Source: Phlebotomus papatasi
Lineage: Eukaryota > Arthropoda > Insecta > Diptera > Psychodidae
DNA length: 64,000 nt
Direction of reading: 5' to 3'
Assembly: GCF_024763615.1 (NCBI RefSeq)
Contig: NC_077223.1
Span: 104,222,627-104,286,626 of the forward strand
Position numbers and translations under genes: made by a program. Shown piece by piece: positions 1 through 11,753 of this stretch. Each line of letters begins with the position of its first letter. Position 1 is the stretch's first letter. Under the pieces are notes generated by a model. The model worked only from the letters and a program-made list of their open reading frames with translations, did not search any database and was not told the origin of the DNA.

Positions 1-2
1 CT

Positions 3-638
3 ACCCCTGCTACCAAAACTGTCCATGCTGACCTCATTGGTTTGGTTGTTCTCGCATTCTTTTTGGGTAAGTACAATATATTTGCATCTTCTAGCATCTG
101 TATATTGAAACAGTACCTTCCTCTAGCCGGATCTTCCTATGAGTGTACAGAAGGAGAGCCAGAAGGACAAAAGAAATCTCGAAAGCGATTTACCCGTGAT
201 GATGTGATAAATGCGCTCTACATTCAAAAATTGGTAAGATTTGCTATATTTATATTAGTTTTTCTTGAAAAAATACGAGTCTTGTTTAATGCAGGACAAC
301 CAAACTCTGGTAGAATGTGTTCATAAGCACTTTTCTGGACGTAGGAAGACACCAGTTCTGGCCTTTTTTTTGGTAAGAAAGAAAAAATTGTCGAGTGCTT
401 TGTAGCAGTGTCACGAGACGTAATGTATTCAACCGCTTCGGTAGTGGAGGCCATCGATATTTTCATGAAAATATCAATTATCTGCAAGAAAGCTTACAAT
501 TCAGCGACAGCTCCTGTATGGACATATTTCCAAAAATTCGTTTATGAAATTAATGATCCCACGGATAAGTTTCTTTCCGTCTTGGAACTTCACGACAAAA
601 TTTCCGCATATAAAGTTCAGAATTACGAGAATGAGTGA
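3..638 (+). pseudogene. Unrecognised gene or decayed gene, 3' part, running in from the left edge
   Basis: The frame is open from base 3 to 233, then an intron with GTAAG donor and GCAG acceptor fits 234-294 (61 bp, typical insect size). Joined, the protein reads through RFTRDDVINALYIQKL into DNQTLVECVHKHFSGRR. After that the frame stops at 403-405, but a different frame continues from about 343 to the stop at 636-638 (..APVWTYFQKFVYEIN..). The switch point falls at a run of eight T at 363-370, so a one-base indel (mutation or sequencing error) could account for it. I do not recognise the family. The basic segment QKKSRKR near the start resembles a nuclear localisation signal. It could be a decayed transposon or domesticated-transposon gene. 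The beginning lies outside the window. Confidence 0.45.
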
Positions 639-852
639 AAACATTGAGTGTACTTTTTGCCATGAATCGCTCATTTGGGCAGATTTTAAAAATCACATCA
701 AATACGTCCATAGACATGAAGAGACTCTACAGTCTCTTCATGTCATGTGCGTACAGAAAGAAACTGACATTAAGAAATGTATTAAATATGATGAAGACAA
801 TTTTGAAGTTCAAAATATTTTGAAACTCAATGGAAAAAAATATGTGATTTAA
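631..852 (+). CDS. Small ORF with one C2H2-like zinc finger, 73 aa
   Basis: The frame starts at ATG 631, overlapping the TGA stop of the preceding frame. Residues 7-27 carry C-x2-C-x11-H-x4-H (CTFC...NHIKYVH), a C2H2-like finger with one residue less than usual between Cys and His. The remainder is acidic and basic with no recognisable domain. A poly(A) signal follows 28 bp after the stop, so this looks like a transcript end. Single fingers of this sort sit at the N terminus of many uncharacterised, transposon-related insect proteins; here the frame closes soon after. It may be the last piece of the upstream gene after a frameshift, or a separate second ORF. The domain call is moderate; the function is unknown. 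Confidence 0.4.
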   Translation: MSENIECTFCHESLIWADFKNHIKYVHRHEETLQSLHVMCVQKETDIKKCIKYDEDNFEVQNILKLNGKKYVI

Positions 853-880
853 ATGTTATATGAAATAATCAGCGATATAA

Positions 881-886
881 AATAAA
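881..886 (+). terminator. Poly(A) signal AATAAA
   Basis: AATAAA lies 28 bases after the stop codon of the C2H2-finger ORF and is followed by A-rich sequence. Its position supports a transcript end here. AATAAA also occurs by chance in AT-rich DNA. Confidence 0.4.
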
Positions 887-1335
887 AAAAATTTAAAAAC
901 AATTTTTGGTATTTTATTTCAATTTCAAAACATTGCTTTTCTGGCAAAAACATATGACAGAGAAAGTAAAAGAAATATTGTTTTCTTGGTAATAATTTGA
1001 ATCTTTGTGGTTATAATTATAGCCCAGGCGACCAAAAAATAAATAAAATATTTGTTGTTTGAAGTCATTTGTTTTACTACTATTAAATAACGCTTTGCCC
1101 AAAAAGTTATACATTAATGTTTTTCGTGTCATTATCCTGTCCCAGAAAGCACAAAATCACATTCTAGCTTGGGTCAAAAAAATTTACCGAGAAAACATGA
1201 AAATATGACACGCACTGAATCCGTTATGCACATGACTGGGAACGGAAGATTTTTATACGCTCTGGGTAAAGATTTTTTTCCGTGTAGTACCAGACATTGG
1301 GTATTATCATATTTTGATTCGCTTCAATACGGGTT
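887..1335. other. AT-rich stretch with no recognised feature
   Basis: No coding exon, inverted repeat or match to other parts of the window was noticed here. Confidence 0.5.
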
Positions 1336-1979
1336 TCTGTAAATTTGAAAAAATACATAGAGGACATATTTTCATAGAAAATTTATTTATCTACACCTTT
1401 GTAAAACACCGTTTTCTCTGCGAGAAAAGTGAGAAAACGAGAAAAGCGCTTTTCAAGCTATTTTAGAAAAAACACACAAAAGACTGCAAATCGTTTGACC
1501 AACACAAACAACAAGCAGCGACACATGGTACTGACGTTTCTTTTCGCCGTGAGACATCGGAAATTGCTTCGGTTTTGTTACTTTTTGCCCCATACCTTTT
1601 GTTACTTTTTACCCCAAGTGGTCGCTTTTAATAAAAGGATTTCTGGAGAAAAGAACTTTTGTGAAATTCTAAAATAGATAACGGATTCGTATACAAAAAA
1701 TCCAAATTATTTAGAAAATATTCACCAGTGCATCAATTTTGGAAAATAAGTACGTAATAATTGTTATCTTCTGCAAGGAAAATATCTCAAAAATAGGGCT
1801 AGAAATTTCGATATTTTTTATTTTATAAATTCCTTGTTCGAATTCTAAGAAACTTACGACATTGAAGAAGGTATATGGAGGCTATCTACAGAAAAAAATT
1901 GAGCCGCTATCTTTTTTACTTTGGAAAATATTGAATTATGAATTTTTCGATTTGTGACTTTTTGCCCCAGTCTCCCCTA
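1336..1979 (+). mobile_element. MITE family G, copy missing its left end
   Basis: The right end TTTTTGCCCCAGTCTCCCCT matches the right end of the complete copy at 8274-8866. Internal similarity is also visible: the segment around 1800-1890 (AATTCCTTGTTC.., GAAGAAGGT..GGAGGCTATCTA) corresponds to 8695-8785. The left terminal repeat was not found, so the left boundary is approximate. Non-coding. Confidence 0.6.
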
Positions 1980-4902
1980 TCCTCCGTATAAATTCGTCAC
2001 TTTTTAAGGATTTTGATCATTTGAGATTTTGGATTTTCGGAATTTGGCTTCTCGGGATTTTGGCATTTCAAGATTTTGGCGTTCGGGATGGCCGGCATTA
2101 CTGAAAATTTTTTCAGAGGTCCCCGAAGACCGAAAGTTTATATCTCTTACCGTTCGACCTCTAGACTAATTTGATTTTTTTTTCTGACTGTCTTTTGATC
2201 TTTTCGAGCTCAAGGACTAAAAGAAATACAGTTTCAACATTGTCATAAAATTTAGAGAATTCTGCAATATTTATTATAATTTAGTTTAGAAGAAAATCAA
2301 CTCTATAATATGACTTTCCTCCTTAATTTATTTACAGTACTCTGTGTATGTGGAAAAAGTTATGTTGGTCTATTTTGCAACAAAGAAAAATCCTCTGAGG
2401 ATTTTCTTTGTTCATGTATGTGTTTTTTCCTGACATGTACCACTAAATGAGATAGCTCTCAGTTCTCGGAATTAATTCAACTCATAAAAAATCATTCTTT
2501 CACAGAAAGCTTTCTTTATGCTCCACGAAAAAAAAGACTTCAATTTGTTTTGTGTGTAAAAAAATGTGCAAACTCGAGGATTTTTCAGGAATCTCATTGC
2601 AGTAAAAAAGCTTATATGATATTATTCTCCTCAAAAGCACAATTTTCTCTGGAATTCCGCAATGGATTTCCAGAAGGGCGGATATGATGATGATTTTGTG
2701 AGAAGAATCAACTTGGAAAATTATCCCTTCACAAGTCAGAATTCAAAAATATTCAGTGCCTATTCGTGTGTGAGTAGTTTAACATTTCTATCCAATTCCG
2801 TCGGGAGAAGAGAATACCATTTATTCCAAGTCATGAAGCATTTGAGATCAAGCCCAAAGCTTCACTGGAGCTTTTCGTGGTGCGAGGTGAGAGAGATAAA
2901 TTAGACAATATACCATTTTCATCTCAACGTGGCAGAAAAACGATAAAATTTAATGGTATGTGAATGATATTTCAAAAAAAGCTTTTTTGATGTCTTCTCC
3001 TTGGTTATATGCCTCTTATCTTTCTTTTTGTTCACGGGAAAGTCTTTGCTCCGGGGAAAAGACAAAAAAAGAAGGAGTGAAAAGTGCATGGAAAACAATA
3101 AAGAAATCCTTATATTATTCAATTATTCTTCTAACGATGTAGAGGTAGACTATGGGAAAGCTAGAGAATTTTCTATTAGCAATTTTCATGATAGAGAAAA
3201 TGCTTTAAAACTCAAACTGTGCTAAATTGCTTTTCAATTTTCTCATTTTTACCCTCATCCTCCCGCTTAATCCATCGCTCTATGTCCTCTCTTCAAGTGC
3301 AATTTTCCCCGGTAAAAGCTCCCCAGAAGGATATTCTGCAGAGAAAGTATATGTAATCTATATATATACAGGTATTAGACAAATCATGTTTTAATATGTA
3401 AATTTTAGGGTAATTCAATTCAACGACTAGACATGACGAAGGTGAACCTGGATCCCAGCCATATTCCATGCAGAATATTAATTTGGCTGTAGTGAAGGTA
3501 AATTGAATTTGCTAGAAGACCCCCTCGCATCAAGTCCCATCCTGAATTGAACACGGAGAATTGGGCAGGACTAATTGACGCAAATCTGATACCTTTCTGA
3601 CTCCCGGAGGTTGGGAATCATTATTTGTACGCCCGGGAAAATTGTATATATATATACAGAAATTTGGTGTTGCAGAGAAATTAGCTCCATGGGTTAATGC
3701 TTAATTGATATAATCACAGAGAATATAATGTTCGTATCCTGTAATCACACAAGAACGCACGCAATTTTCATCAGAATTTCCCTACCATATTCCCCAATTC
3801 TAATGCAAAATAAGCTCAACAGAAATCCTCTTCAAAGAAACAGGATCCCCTTTCAGTTGCCAGGATCTCTTAAATCATGAATCAGGGATTTCTCAATAAC
3901 TTTCCCAATCACTGTGAAGACGCTCCAGTGATTTTTATGTTATTTATTCTGTATTTTATCGTCAAACGAGGGTAAAGAATAAAATTCCAGTGGATGATAA
4001 TGGAAACGCATATAAAAGCCATGAAAGTAAAATTGACATTTCACCCTTAGTATCCCCTTGGAACCCATCATTCAAATCATTTTCCCATCATCTTCCGCCA
4101 TAGCAAAAGGCAAGGAAAGATTAGACAAAAGTATTTTTTAGTGGAGAAAATAAAAGTGTCTAGATAATATCGACTAATGGGAGGGGTTCACTGAAGGTCC
4201 GAAGTCGATATCTCGGACCGTTTGATCTCTATCCGAGCAATGACAGGGAGTTCCGCTTTTAATGAATTTTTCAGGACCGAAAAAAGCCCGCGAATTAACC
4301 CATTCAGTCAAGGTACCAGAAATACTTGAGATAGAATGTTCATATTTTGGGATTAGTTTCCTACAGATTGATAGATGAATTTTTTGAAAAGACAAAAATT
4401 GTATCCATTATAGGGGCGCGGGGAGCCGCCCTCAAACACGCGTCTTAACGGTCACTGAATTTAAATTCTGTACATTAATTCATTACAAACTCTATTGATT
4501 TAGATAGAGTAACTATCCAAGAAAACACATTGGTAACCAGAATTCAAATCAGGAAAAAGGATGAAGGCCAATTTTAACGAATTCGACGGGATGTCGAATT
4601 TTCCGTCCGCCATTTTGAGCAAAATTTTTGCATGACTTCACGCGAAGCGAGAAAAGAACAACAAAATGTATTCCCATCTCTGTTGGGCTATTTTTTCCAA
4701 GTAATTGAAGGACTAAAGTTACTAAAAATCCATTCCCGATAGCTATTTGAATATTAATTTCCCTGGAATAAATCATCTAAAATCACTCAATTTGCGTATG
4801 ATGTATAATACCATGGTAAGGAATGGGTTAACTCCAGTGAGACAGTAAAATTGCATATGTGCTGGAGATATCTTTGGGATAAGTTACGAAAACGTTGTGA
4901 TG
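1980..4902. other. Mostly unique non-coding DNA
   Basis: No gene is supported. Two short stretches, about 2105-2170 and 4190-4245, both on the reverse strand, share a motif (an AACGGT-like block, then gatatCGACTT..GG) with about 42100-42170 and 63040-63080 on the forward strand. They look like remnants of the repeat that forms the array at the right edge. Short near-identical TATATATA tracts occur at about 3360 and 3646. Confidence 0.45.
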
Positions 4903-6187
4903 TAAGGTAACGAGTGATATTTCTGGACAAGGTGCTTTTCGGGACATAATCACAGCGAACAGACTAGGCTTTTCTACATGGTCATTGCTTTTTTACGCCC
5001 TTATTGCTTTTTTACATGTGGAAAAAATATTCAAAAATTGCGGCACCACACCAATTTTTGCATAAATTTGATGTTTTTTCCGTTCTCTGGGACAATATTC
5101 TTTTAAAAGAAAATGATATTTTAGTAAAATTGGCCAAATATAAATACCTTGAACAAAAAGAAAAGAGCAATTGCCCGGTCAATTGCTCTTTTCTTGACAG
5201 TTCCATATCACATTGTCCGTTAACATTCTCTATTTAAATTCACTGTTCGAAAATTCATCGACCATCATCGAAATCAGCTGATGTCAGCAACAATCAACAT
5301 AAAGGAAATTTTACTCATCAAACCCATAAAACTCTTGTGAAAACTTTTGAAATATATTTAGAATGAGTCTAGGCTTAGTGAAATTAAAGTTTACTATAAA
5401 ATACTTGTGAATGATGTGAACTACATTGTTTTGAACAACTGAAAATATTTCCCTTGGACATTTTACTTACACTAGATGGCACTGTTCTCAGTGAGTGATC
5501 TAATCGAAAGCAATGAAGGTGTCAAATTAACTACTCCATTGCTTCTTTCAAAATCGGTGAAAAGAGCAAAAGCCTAGTCTGTTCGATGTGAATATGGGTA
5601 TTTTGGGACACATAAAAAATCTTATAAATATTTGTTTTCTAATTATTTTTAAGTTCTATATGAAATATTAAGCTCTTTACGTATCAGACAAACATAAACC
5701 TTCCGAAATTTTATTTAATTTAAAGCGTGAAATACGCGTGAATTGTCAGTGTCACATTTCACTTTTTACAAAACCTTCAGTGTGGTCAATTTTGCAGATG
5801 TCAACACAAACAGTGCTTAGTTGTTTTCGATTTAAGTCACTTTAAAAGTGAAATTTAAACAAAATTTTTATGAAAGAGTGAAGTTTAGAACTTTTACTTG
5901 AAGGTAAATAATCAGGCTCGGTGAAATTTATTTGCATAATAGCGACTTTTGTCTGTCCCGAAATACCCAACTGTTCCGAAATATACCACTTTTACTTCTT
6001 TACATATTTTGCTATTTTGTATAAAAAACGATGCATTTTTCAACATTTTTCGATCAGAATCTTATTTTGGATAGCTTAAGGAACATAAATATTTGTATCA
6101 ACAAAGAAAAAAATATTTGTGATGTCGTTAAACTGTTTGAAACTTGAAAGTGCTTGAAAGTGTCCCGAAATACCACACGTTACCCTA
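4903..6187 (+). mobile_element. MITE family B copy 1, interrupted by another element
   Basis: The ends TAAGGTAACG... and ...CGTTACCCTA match the uninterrupted 651-bp copy at 59024-59674 along almost the whole length. Shared landmarks are TTTCTGGACAAGGTGCTTTT near the left end and AAATACCACACGTTACCCTA at the right. Removing the insertion at 4951-5590 leaves about 645 bp. It has TAGGG-type termini, no coding capacity and probably TA target duplication. Confidence 0.85.
4951..5590. mobile_element. Element inserted inside family B copy
   Basis: The terminal inverted repeats match perfectly over 18 bp, CGAACAGACTAGGCTTTT at 4956-4973 and its reverse complement at 5568-5585, and extend outward with one mismatch to 4951 and 5590. 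The second B copy lacks this block, giving a natural empty site near 59066-59072. The exact target duplication is unclear because the two B copies differ there. The internal frames are short and unrecognised. A central short inverted repeat (aagagcaattg at about 5162-5194) is present. Confidence 0.8.
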
Positions 6188-6479
6188 TGCAAGACATTTT
6201 CGGCGCCAATTTTTCAGCTTACTTTCAGCACCGACGATTCATAAGACCCCCCGTCTCTGTCTCTAACCGTTTAGATTCTATGCATGGTAACGGCAAGACG
6301 GATAGCCGCACAAGTTACGAATAAACTTAATAAAAAAAATACAAACATTTACGAACTTTTTAGTGAATTATACGATTTACAAACATTTCATACGTCCCCA
6401 TTAGGAATTCACAAACATTTACGAACAATTTTACAAAATATTTTCTTCTGTGCAGAAATACCTTTTTTATAAACTGTTA
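6188..6479. other. Non-coding, repeated ACAAACATTTACGAAC motif
   Basis: The motif ACAAACATTTACGAAC recurs at about 6341 and 6411 with a related copy at about 6379. No gene is supported. Confidence 0.4.
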
Positions 6480-6595
6480 GTTGCATCAACCGTTGTCGTA
6501 TCTTCATTTCTTTTGTCTCAGCATTTCACGCAAGCGGCTACGTTTGTACCACCATAGCTTATACAAAATGCAAATACGACAACAGTTGATGCAAC
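6480..6595. mobile_element. Short palindromic MITE
   Basis: GTTGCATCAACCGTTGTCGT at the left is mirrored by ACGACAACAGTTGATGCAAC at the right with one mismatch, giving 116 bp in all. A related half (GCAGATACGACGACGGTCGA) occurs near 24399, which suggests a dispersed family. Confidence 0.65.
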
Positions 6596-7732
6596 CGACG
6601 AATCATAGAAACAAAATCGATGCATGAATATTGCACAATTTCTTATTTTGCAGATTTCTTTTTTAAATAAGAAATCCCGCAACCTAAAATAATTTATTGA
6701 GAAAACACAATTTACAGCAAAGTTTTAACTCTGTTGCCCTTTAAAGCGAGTTGCAAAGTGTAACGAGAAATGTTCTATAAATATATCATATTTAGATGAT
6801 GCATATTCTATGAAAATTTTACTTTCCGATACTTCTTGTGGAACTTTGTGACTGGCTTCCGAGCTAAACTTTACGCCAAATAAAATTTTAGGCATTTTGT
6901 TGGGAGTCTCTGGGACTGAATTTCTATTTCCTAAAGTACTTTGTCCTTGGCATAGGTGCCGGAAAACGGAAGATTTTGTCGTGGAAATTGAGTGAGATTA
7001 TCCACTGGGAGAGTTTGTCTTGTGTGTTAACTTTTATTGTTAAGCAAGTTGAGTGTCGTGACACGCGTGGGCTCAATAGCTTTCTCAACAATTTAATTAA
7101 TCCCCAAAGTCTATTCACTCTCCCTTATTTTCCTCCCCGGGAAACCTCAGCTTCTGAATAATTCAGTTAAATTCACCTTTGTCTTTTCACACGAAAAAAC
7201 ACCCATTCCAATAAAGTCGCTTTTTTTTGGGGAGGATGGCATGGAAAACTTATTGGCATTTTCCATCTTCTAGCACATGTGAACATGTTGGATTTATTAG
7301 GGTAATTTTTTTTGGAAATTTTCTCTCTATATTTTTTTTTGGAAGAACATTTCCCCATAGAAGACGATAATGCAAGAAAAATTTACGTTTAGTTCAGCAT
7401 TATCTTTGCAAAGTATTTCAATTTAAATTAAATGGCTTTTTCTAATAAATTGTATTTTGAAGTAGGACATAAAAAAAAATAAACATTTATTTACGTATCA
7501 ATAAATATACGGGAAAATCAATCAATTCCAATTAATTTTTATGACTAATATAAGTATTTATTCGCATTTCATCGGATGGTGTTTCCAGTTCAAAAACGAC
7601 CAAAATCCAAGCTAAAAGCACATAAATTTAATATTTGATAAGGGTAATGCTAAATGTATTTTTTTTATTATTTTGGTCAATTTTTCTTATTTTTAATGTT
7701 TTTTGTATTGCGTTATTTTATTACCCTAACAG
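6596..7732. other. Unique non-coding DNA
   Basis: Nothing recognised. Open frames on both strands at about 6924-7161 overlap each other and show no domain. Confidence 0.45.
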
Positions 7733-7893
7733 TTGCACATTAAAATTTTAATGTGATTCACATTATGACGCTAATGAGCATACAAATTTATAATTTGTGT
7801 TTTGACAAAAAAGGTAAACCAATTTATGCGGGCCAAGTCCACCGTTTGAACTTTCATTAGCCACAATTACAATATGGTTTGCATTAAAAATGT
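7733..7893 (+). mobile_element. Partial copy of family X
   Basis: The segment beginning TTGCACATTAAAATTTTAAT, then GTGATTCACATTA, matches the arms of the complete palindromic element at 27016-27413. The inner part and right end have diverged. Confidence 0.55.
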
Positions 7894-8273
7894 AAATTTT
7901 AGAGGCAAAGTGTCTTATTTTTTTGAATGAGATTGTATTGATAGGGGAGAGTGAGGCAGAGTACAGCAAATAATGTGCTAGGTTTTTGTGCCAGTGGTGT
8001 CTCTTCTATTTTGTTTTGTAAAAAGGTATCGAATGTGTTGAATGTTATGAAGATATGATTTTAGATGTTTTTTGTTAAATGTCTGAAGTTTCGTTTTTGA
8101 CCTCTGTATATCGGGAACTGGTCAAAATAGGTCACATGACCTAAGAACTGGGTAAGGGGGGGTTAGGGAATCATTTTTCCTTAGTATAGTCTTATAGAGT
8201 TCTCTAAGTAAGGCGTTATAGAACCAATATTCTTATAACCTTCTTATAACACCCTTCGTTCCATTAATGAGAC

Positions 8274-8866
8274 TAGAGGAGACTGGGGCAAAACTTGTCA
8301 AAACGCATATATAATTCTTTCACGAGCTCTGAGAAAACTTAAACGTTTTATAATGAACATATTCTCATAGGAAATTTACTGCTCTATAACATTGCAGAAG
8401 ACTATTTCCTCTATCTCAAAAGAAATGTGATTTTCGAATCATTTTCTAAAAGTCGATTTTGTGGATATTCTCAAAATTGCTGGGGCAAATTTCGTCAGTC
8501 TTCGGATAATTTGTGACATTTTACTCTCGCAAACGTTAAAAAAAATATCAAATAGACATATTTTTATAGGAAATTTATTCCTCTACAACTTTGTCGAAGA
8601 TAATTTTTCTCTATCTTAACGAGAAATTAAATTGATCTAATCAGTATTGATATTTTCTGTAAGCCAAATATTCCAAAATAGGGCTCAAAATTTTATTATT
8701 TTTTTATTTTACATAATCCTTCATAGAATCTCTTGAAACTTTGTAAGTTTAAGAAGGTTCATGAAGGCTATCTATAATAAAAATTTCAAGCCTAAGTCTC
8801 TTTTATTTTAGAAAATAGTCAATATTGAAATTTTCATTTTGACTAATTTTGCCCCAGTCTCCCCTA
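8274..8866 (+). mobile_element. MITE family G, complete copy
   Basis: The left end TAGAGGAGACTGGGGCAAAA mirrors the right end TTTTGCCCCAGTCTCCCCTA. Inside, GGGGCAAA is found again at about 8481, so the ends are partly reiterated. It is 593 bp long, non-coding, with TA at the outer edges. A second copy is at 1336-1979. Confidence 0.8.
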
Positions 8867-8884
8867 CTGAAAGTAAAGTGCCGC

Positions 8885-8945
8885 ACTATAAGAGGTTTTT
8901 ATACTGGCTTCAGACGTAAGACTTAGCCGTATCATAGCCGTAGAT
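8885..8945. repeat. Short dispersed repeat containing GGCTTCA..CTTAGCCGTAT
   Basis: The stretch with TACTGGCTTCAGACGTAAG then CTTAGCCGTAT resembles 25280-25315 (ACAGGCTTCATACTTGAG then CTTAGCCGTAT). The boundaries are not defined. Confidence 0.35.
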
Positions 8946-9094
8946 AATCACAGACTATATACTATCACATACTTTCAATTTTGGATATTTTAGAGAGGCT
9001 CCTAAAGTCCATTTCATCCATTTAGAGCAAAGATAAACAAAATTTTGTACAAATCTATCGAGAAATCTAATCTCCTAAGCAAATTGAACTTAAC

Positions 9095-9197
9095 TTTGAA
9101 AATACCCGGAGTCATTGATTTTTTTCAGAGTTTTTAGAGCGGGCCGTAGCAAAAATTTTGTTTTTAGGTCACAGGTGACCCAAGCGTCCTTAAAGGG
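9095..9197 (+). mobile_element. piggyBac-like MITE family Z, right part only
   Basis: The right end GCGTCCTTAAAGGG and the palindromic core GGTCACAGGTGACC match the complete copy at 11613-11753. A TTTTTAGAGCG block is also shared. The left end is missing. Confidence 0.55.
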
Positions 9198-9278
9198 TTA
9201 GGCTTAAGAATACCGGACCAAAACGATATTCTTAGTTTTAGACTAAAGAGATTTTTATACTTTACACTTCAAAAATTA

Positions 9279-9514
9279 TGGCGCTGGCACACCTTTTCAA
9301 TTGAGTGAAATTCAATCGATTGAAATTTTACTTTTTACTCTTTCAAACTAAAATAAGATATATTTGTCTCTTTCTGTCAAACGAAAATTGTAATTTCAAT
9401 TTCAATTTTCATTTGACAGAAAGTGACAGCTACATCTGATTTCAGTTTGAAAGAGTAAGAGGTAAAATTTCAATTGATTGATTTTCACTCAATTGAAAAG
9501 GTGTGCCAGCACCA
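9279..9514. mobile_element. PIF/Harbinger-like palindromic MITE (family K)
   Basis: Nearly the whole element is an inverted repeat. The arms start TGGCGCTGGCACACCTTTTC and end ...GGTGTGCCAGCACCA. It is flanked by TTA on both sides (9276-9278 and 9515-9517), the 3-bp TWA duplication typical of PIF/Harbinger/Tourist elements. The arms would fold into a long hairpin if transcribed. The terminal sequence TGGC.CNGGCACACC is shared with family J at 20422. Confidence 0.85.
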
Positions 9515-9522
9515 TTAGCATA

Positions 9523-9757
9523 TAGGGTGAAGTGATATAATTTGGAATTAGTGTTACAAGTTAGACAGTTCGCCGGTACAAGTTGGACATGGCTTTTTTC
9601 TTGATACAGTACAAAATTTGTTTTTAAGCACAAGGAACCAAATTCTAAAACTAAAGCATTAAAAATATACAAATAAAAATGAAGTACTAAATTTATCAAG
9701 ACAAAAAGCCCTGTCCAAATTGTACCATTATTGTCCAACTTGTACCACTTTACCCTA
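9523..9757 (-). mobile_element. MITE family A copy 1
   Basis: The ends are TAGGGTGAAGTG... and ...CACTTTACCCTA. It matches 58410-58660 in the opposite orientation over the whole length, sharing GGTACAAGTTGGACA-type repeats at both ends and a central AAATTTGTTTTTAAGCACAA. It starts only 8 bp after family K. Confidence 0.85.
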
Positions 9758-10909
9758 ATTTGATTTTTCATTTAATTTATTTTTATTTTTTTGTTAATTT
9801 TTATTTTAATGATTGCAAGTAGTGCAAAAAAACAAATATTAGATTTTTCTTTTTATTTTAAGGAAAAGATCGAAAGTAGCTTCAGTTTATTTTAGTTTTT
9901 TTTATTTATTCTTCTTGAAACATTAAGAAGATTATTAATAAGCTTTCTGTTCAAAATTCACCATAAATTTCAAATTATTCTGAAAGACGAGAACACTTAT
10001 TTCTTAGGAGAGTCGAATATCTCGAAATTCAAAAGAGATGGACGGCTCACAATGTCAAAATAAAAATAAAAATGAGTTTTTCCTTTTTAATTTTCTACTA
10101 AAATGAAATAAATATTTGTATTTGCCTCTTAAAAAATTAATTAAAAAAATATCACAATGATCACAATGCAACAACTAAACTGAATTTCACATTAAAAATT
10201 CTTCAATGGAATTTTCCATATTAAAAACTACATTATGTTTTATAGGGTGCATGAGAAAAGTTTAAATTTGCAATTTTTGCTTAGATGGTACAGAGATTAT
10301 CTAAAGTGACATATAAAAATGTTGGACGAAAATCTCATGCAATGCCAAAAAATATTTGTAATTTATGGCTCATGAAACTCTAGAGATGAAGCAATTTTCC
10401 CCTTCAAGCAACTATCTTCAAATTCTCATTAGAACGTGTCTGCAGCAGTGGGTGTTTTGGGCAAAAAAAAAAAGAAAGAGAAACAACGTATTTGAGGAAA
10501 ACATTAAAAGATGCTCAGTAAATTCTCATCTTTTGGGAAAGCAAAGAGGGTGGACAGCGAAAATGGTGCAAGAGCTAGTCCCTGGTGCAGAAGTTTATTT
10601 CAACCACTCTTGGGGCAGGGAATATATGTATGTGGAGGAAACAGGAACAATTTCCACCCAATTTTCTCTTGATGGAGCCAACAGTACAAAAAAAGCGCAA
10701 TAACAAAAAAAAAGCACGGAGATGCCTTCCTGGAACCAAAACTATTGTACGGAGACCTCGGGGGAATTTTAATGAATTTAATTTAAAATAAATTCTCCTG
10801 TTTGGCCTCCCTAAAACTTTGGTCTCTTCAGTGACGAGGAAGGAAGGGAAGGACAAACCCAAGAAGTGTAAGTTATGCTTTTGAACTGTTTTTCTTTGGC
10901 AAAAAACAA
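9758..10909. other. AT-rich, then a GC-richer unique block
   Basis: 9758-10360 is A/T-rich with nothing recognised. 10360-10900 is less AT-rich and has open frames of 112 aa on both strands. Neither shows a known domain, and both are likely chance frames in unique intronic DNA. Confidence 0.4.
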
Positions 10910-10995
10910 ACAAGCAGTAAAAAATTAAAAATGGGCAGTAAAAAATTAAAAATGAGCAGTAAAATATCTAATTATGGTCAGTAAAAAACTTAAAT
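10910..10995 (+). repeat. Short tandem repeat, GCAGTAAAAAATTAAAAATG unit
   Basis: A unit of about 22 bp occurs three to four times. An inverted relative (TTTTAACTTTTTACTGCTCA) lies near 11129, so this may be one arm of a decayed inverted repeat. Confidence 0.5.
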
Positions 10996-11612
10996 CTTTA
11001 CAAAAATGGACCTAATTTATATATTTAACATTTAAAATAGCTCCATATAAAGTGAAAAGCCCTTTATTTTCCCTTTGCCGAAATTTGGACGATATTATCA
11101 GTGTTTCAATTTTTTTGTTACTGATCAATTTTAACTTTTTACTGCTCATTTATTCAATGCCTTTTTCTTTTACAATCACGGATATTGTAATTATGGGATT
11201 CGGCCATCACAGATTGTGCTCGTATTCAAAGAATAGTTAGGAAAAATGTGATTCCGGCAAATACTAGTCCGGATAACTTCAAATCCGATTTAAACGGTGG
11301 TCTTACTCTTCGTAAATGAATTTGAATTTAAAATAGTCAACTGATCATTATATATACGACCTTCAGATTACAGACTTAGTTAAGTACTCGTTGAAATTGA
11401 TTTAGTACTTTGTTAATGTTTAATCGATGATGACGCACTCTTGCAATGACACAGTAAAACAAAGTCATTACAAAGTTGAAAAAAAAACCATTATACATAC
11501 GAGTATTCAGGTAGTGTTTTATAATGCTTTGAACGAAAACTGATATCCCAAAAAGTACAAAAAAGAATTTCTCTACCATTATATTTGAAAAAAAAATAAT
11601 TTTGTGCATTAA

Positions 11613-11753
11613 CCCTATAATGACGAGAAGGTTTAAAATTGGGGGTCAGAAAAAATCATTTTTTTCCATCTTTTTAGAGCGAAACATGAATTTAGATGGC
11701 CTTAGGAAAAATTTAATTTTTGGGTTACCGGTGACCCAATCGTCCTTAAAGGG
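11613..11753 (+). mobile_element. piggyBac-like MITE family Z copy 1
   Basis: Termini CCCTATAATGACGAG... and ...CGTCCTTAAAGGG, flanked by TTAA on the left (11609-11612) and TTCA on the right, a one-base-decayed TTAA. TTAA targets and CCC termini are typical of piggyBac. The palindrome TTACCGGTGACC lies near the right end. Non-coding. Confidence 0.75.

Noticed and set aside
66..96. GTAAGT...TAG as an intron near the left edge
   Set aside because: About 30 bp is too short, and the frame is open straight through.
373..405. Possible intron GTAAG...TAG after the T-run in the left-edge gene
   Set aside because: 33 bp is shorter than insect introns and the joined frame hits a stop within six codons. 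A frameshift at the T-run explains the data better.
10365..10913. 112-codon frames on both strands
   Set aside because: The composition is low-information, with lysine-rich runs from poly-A, and no recognisable motif on either strand.
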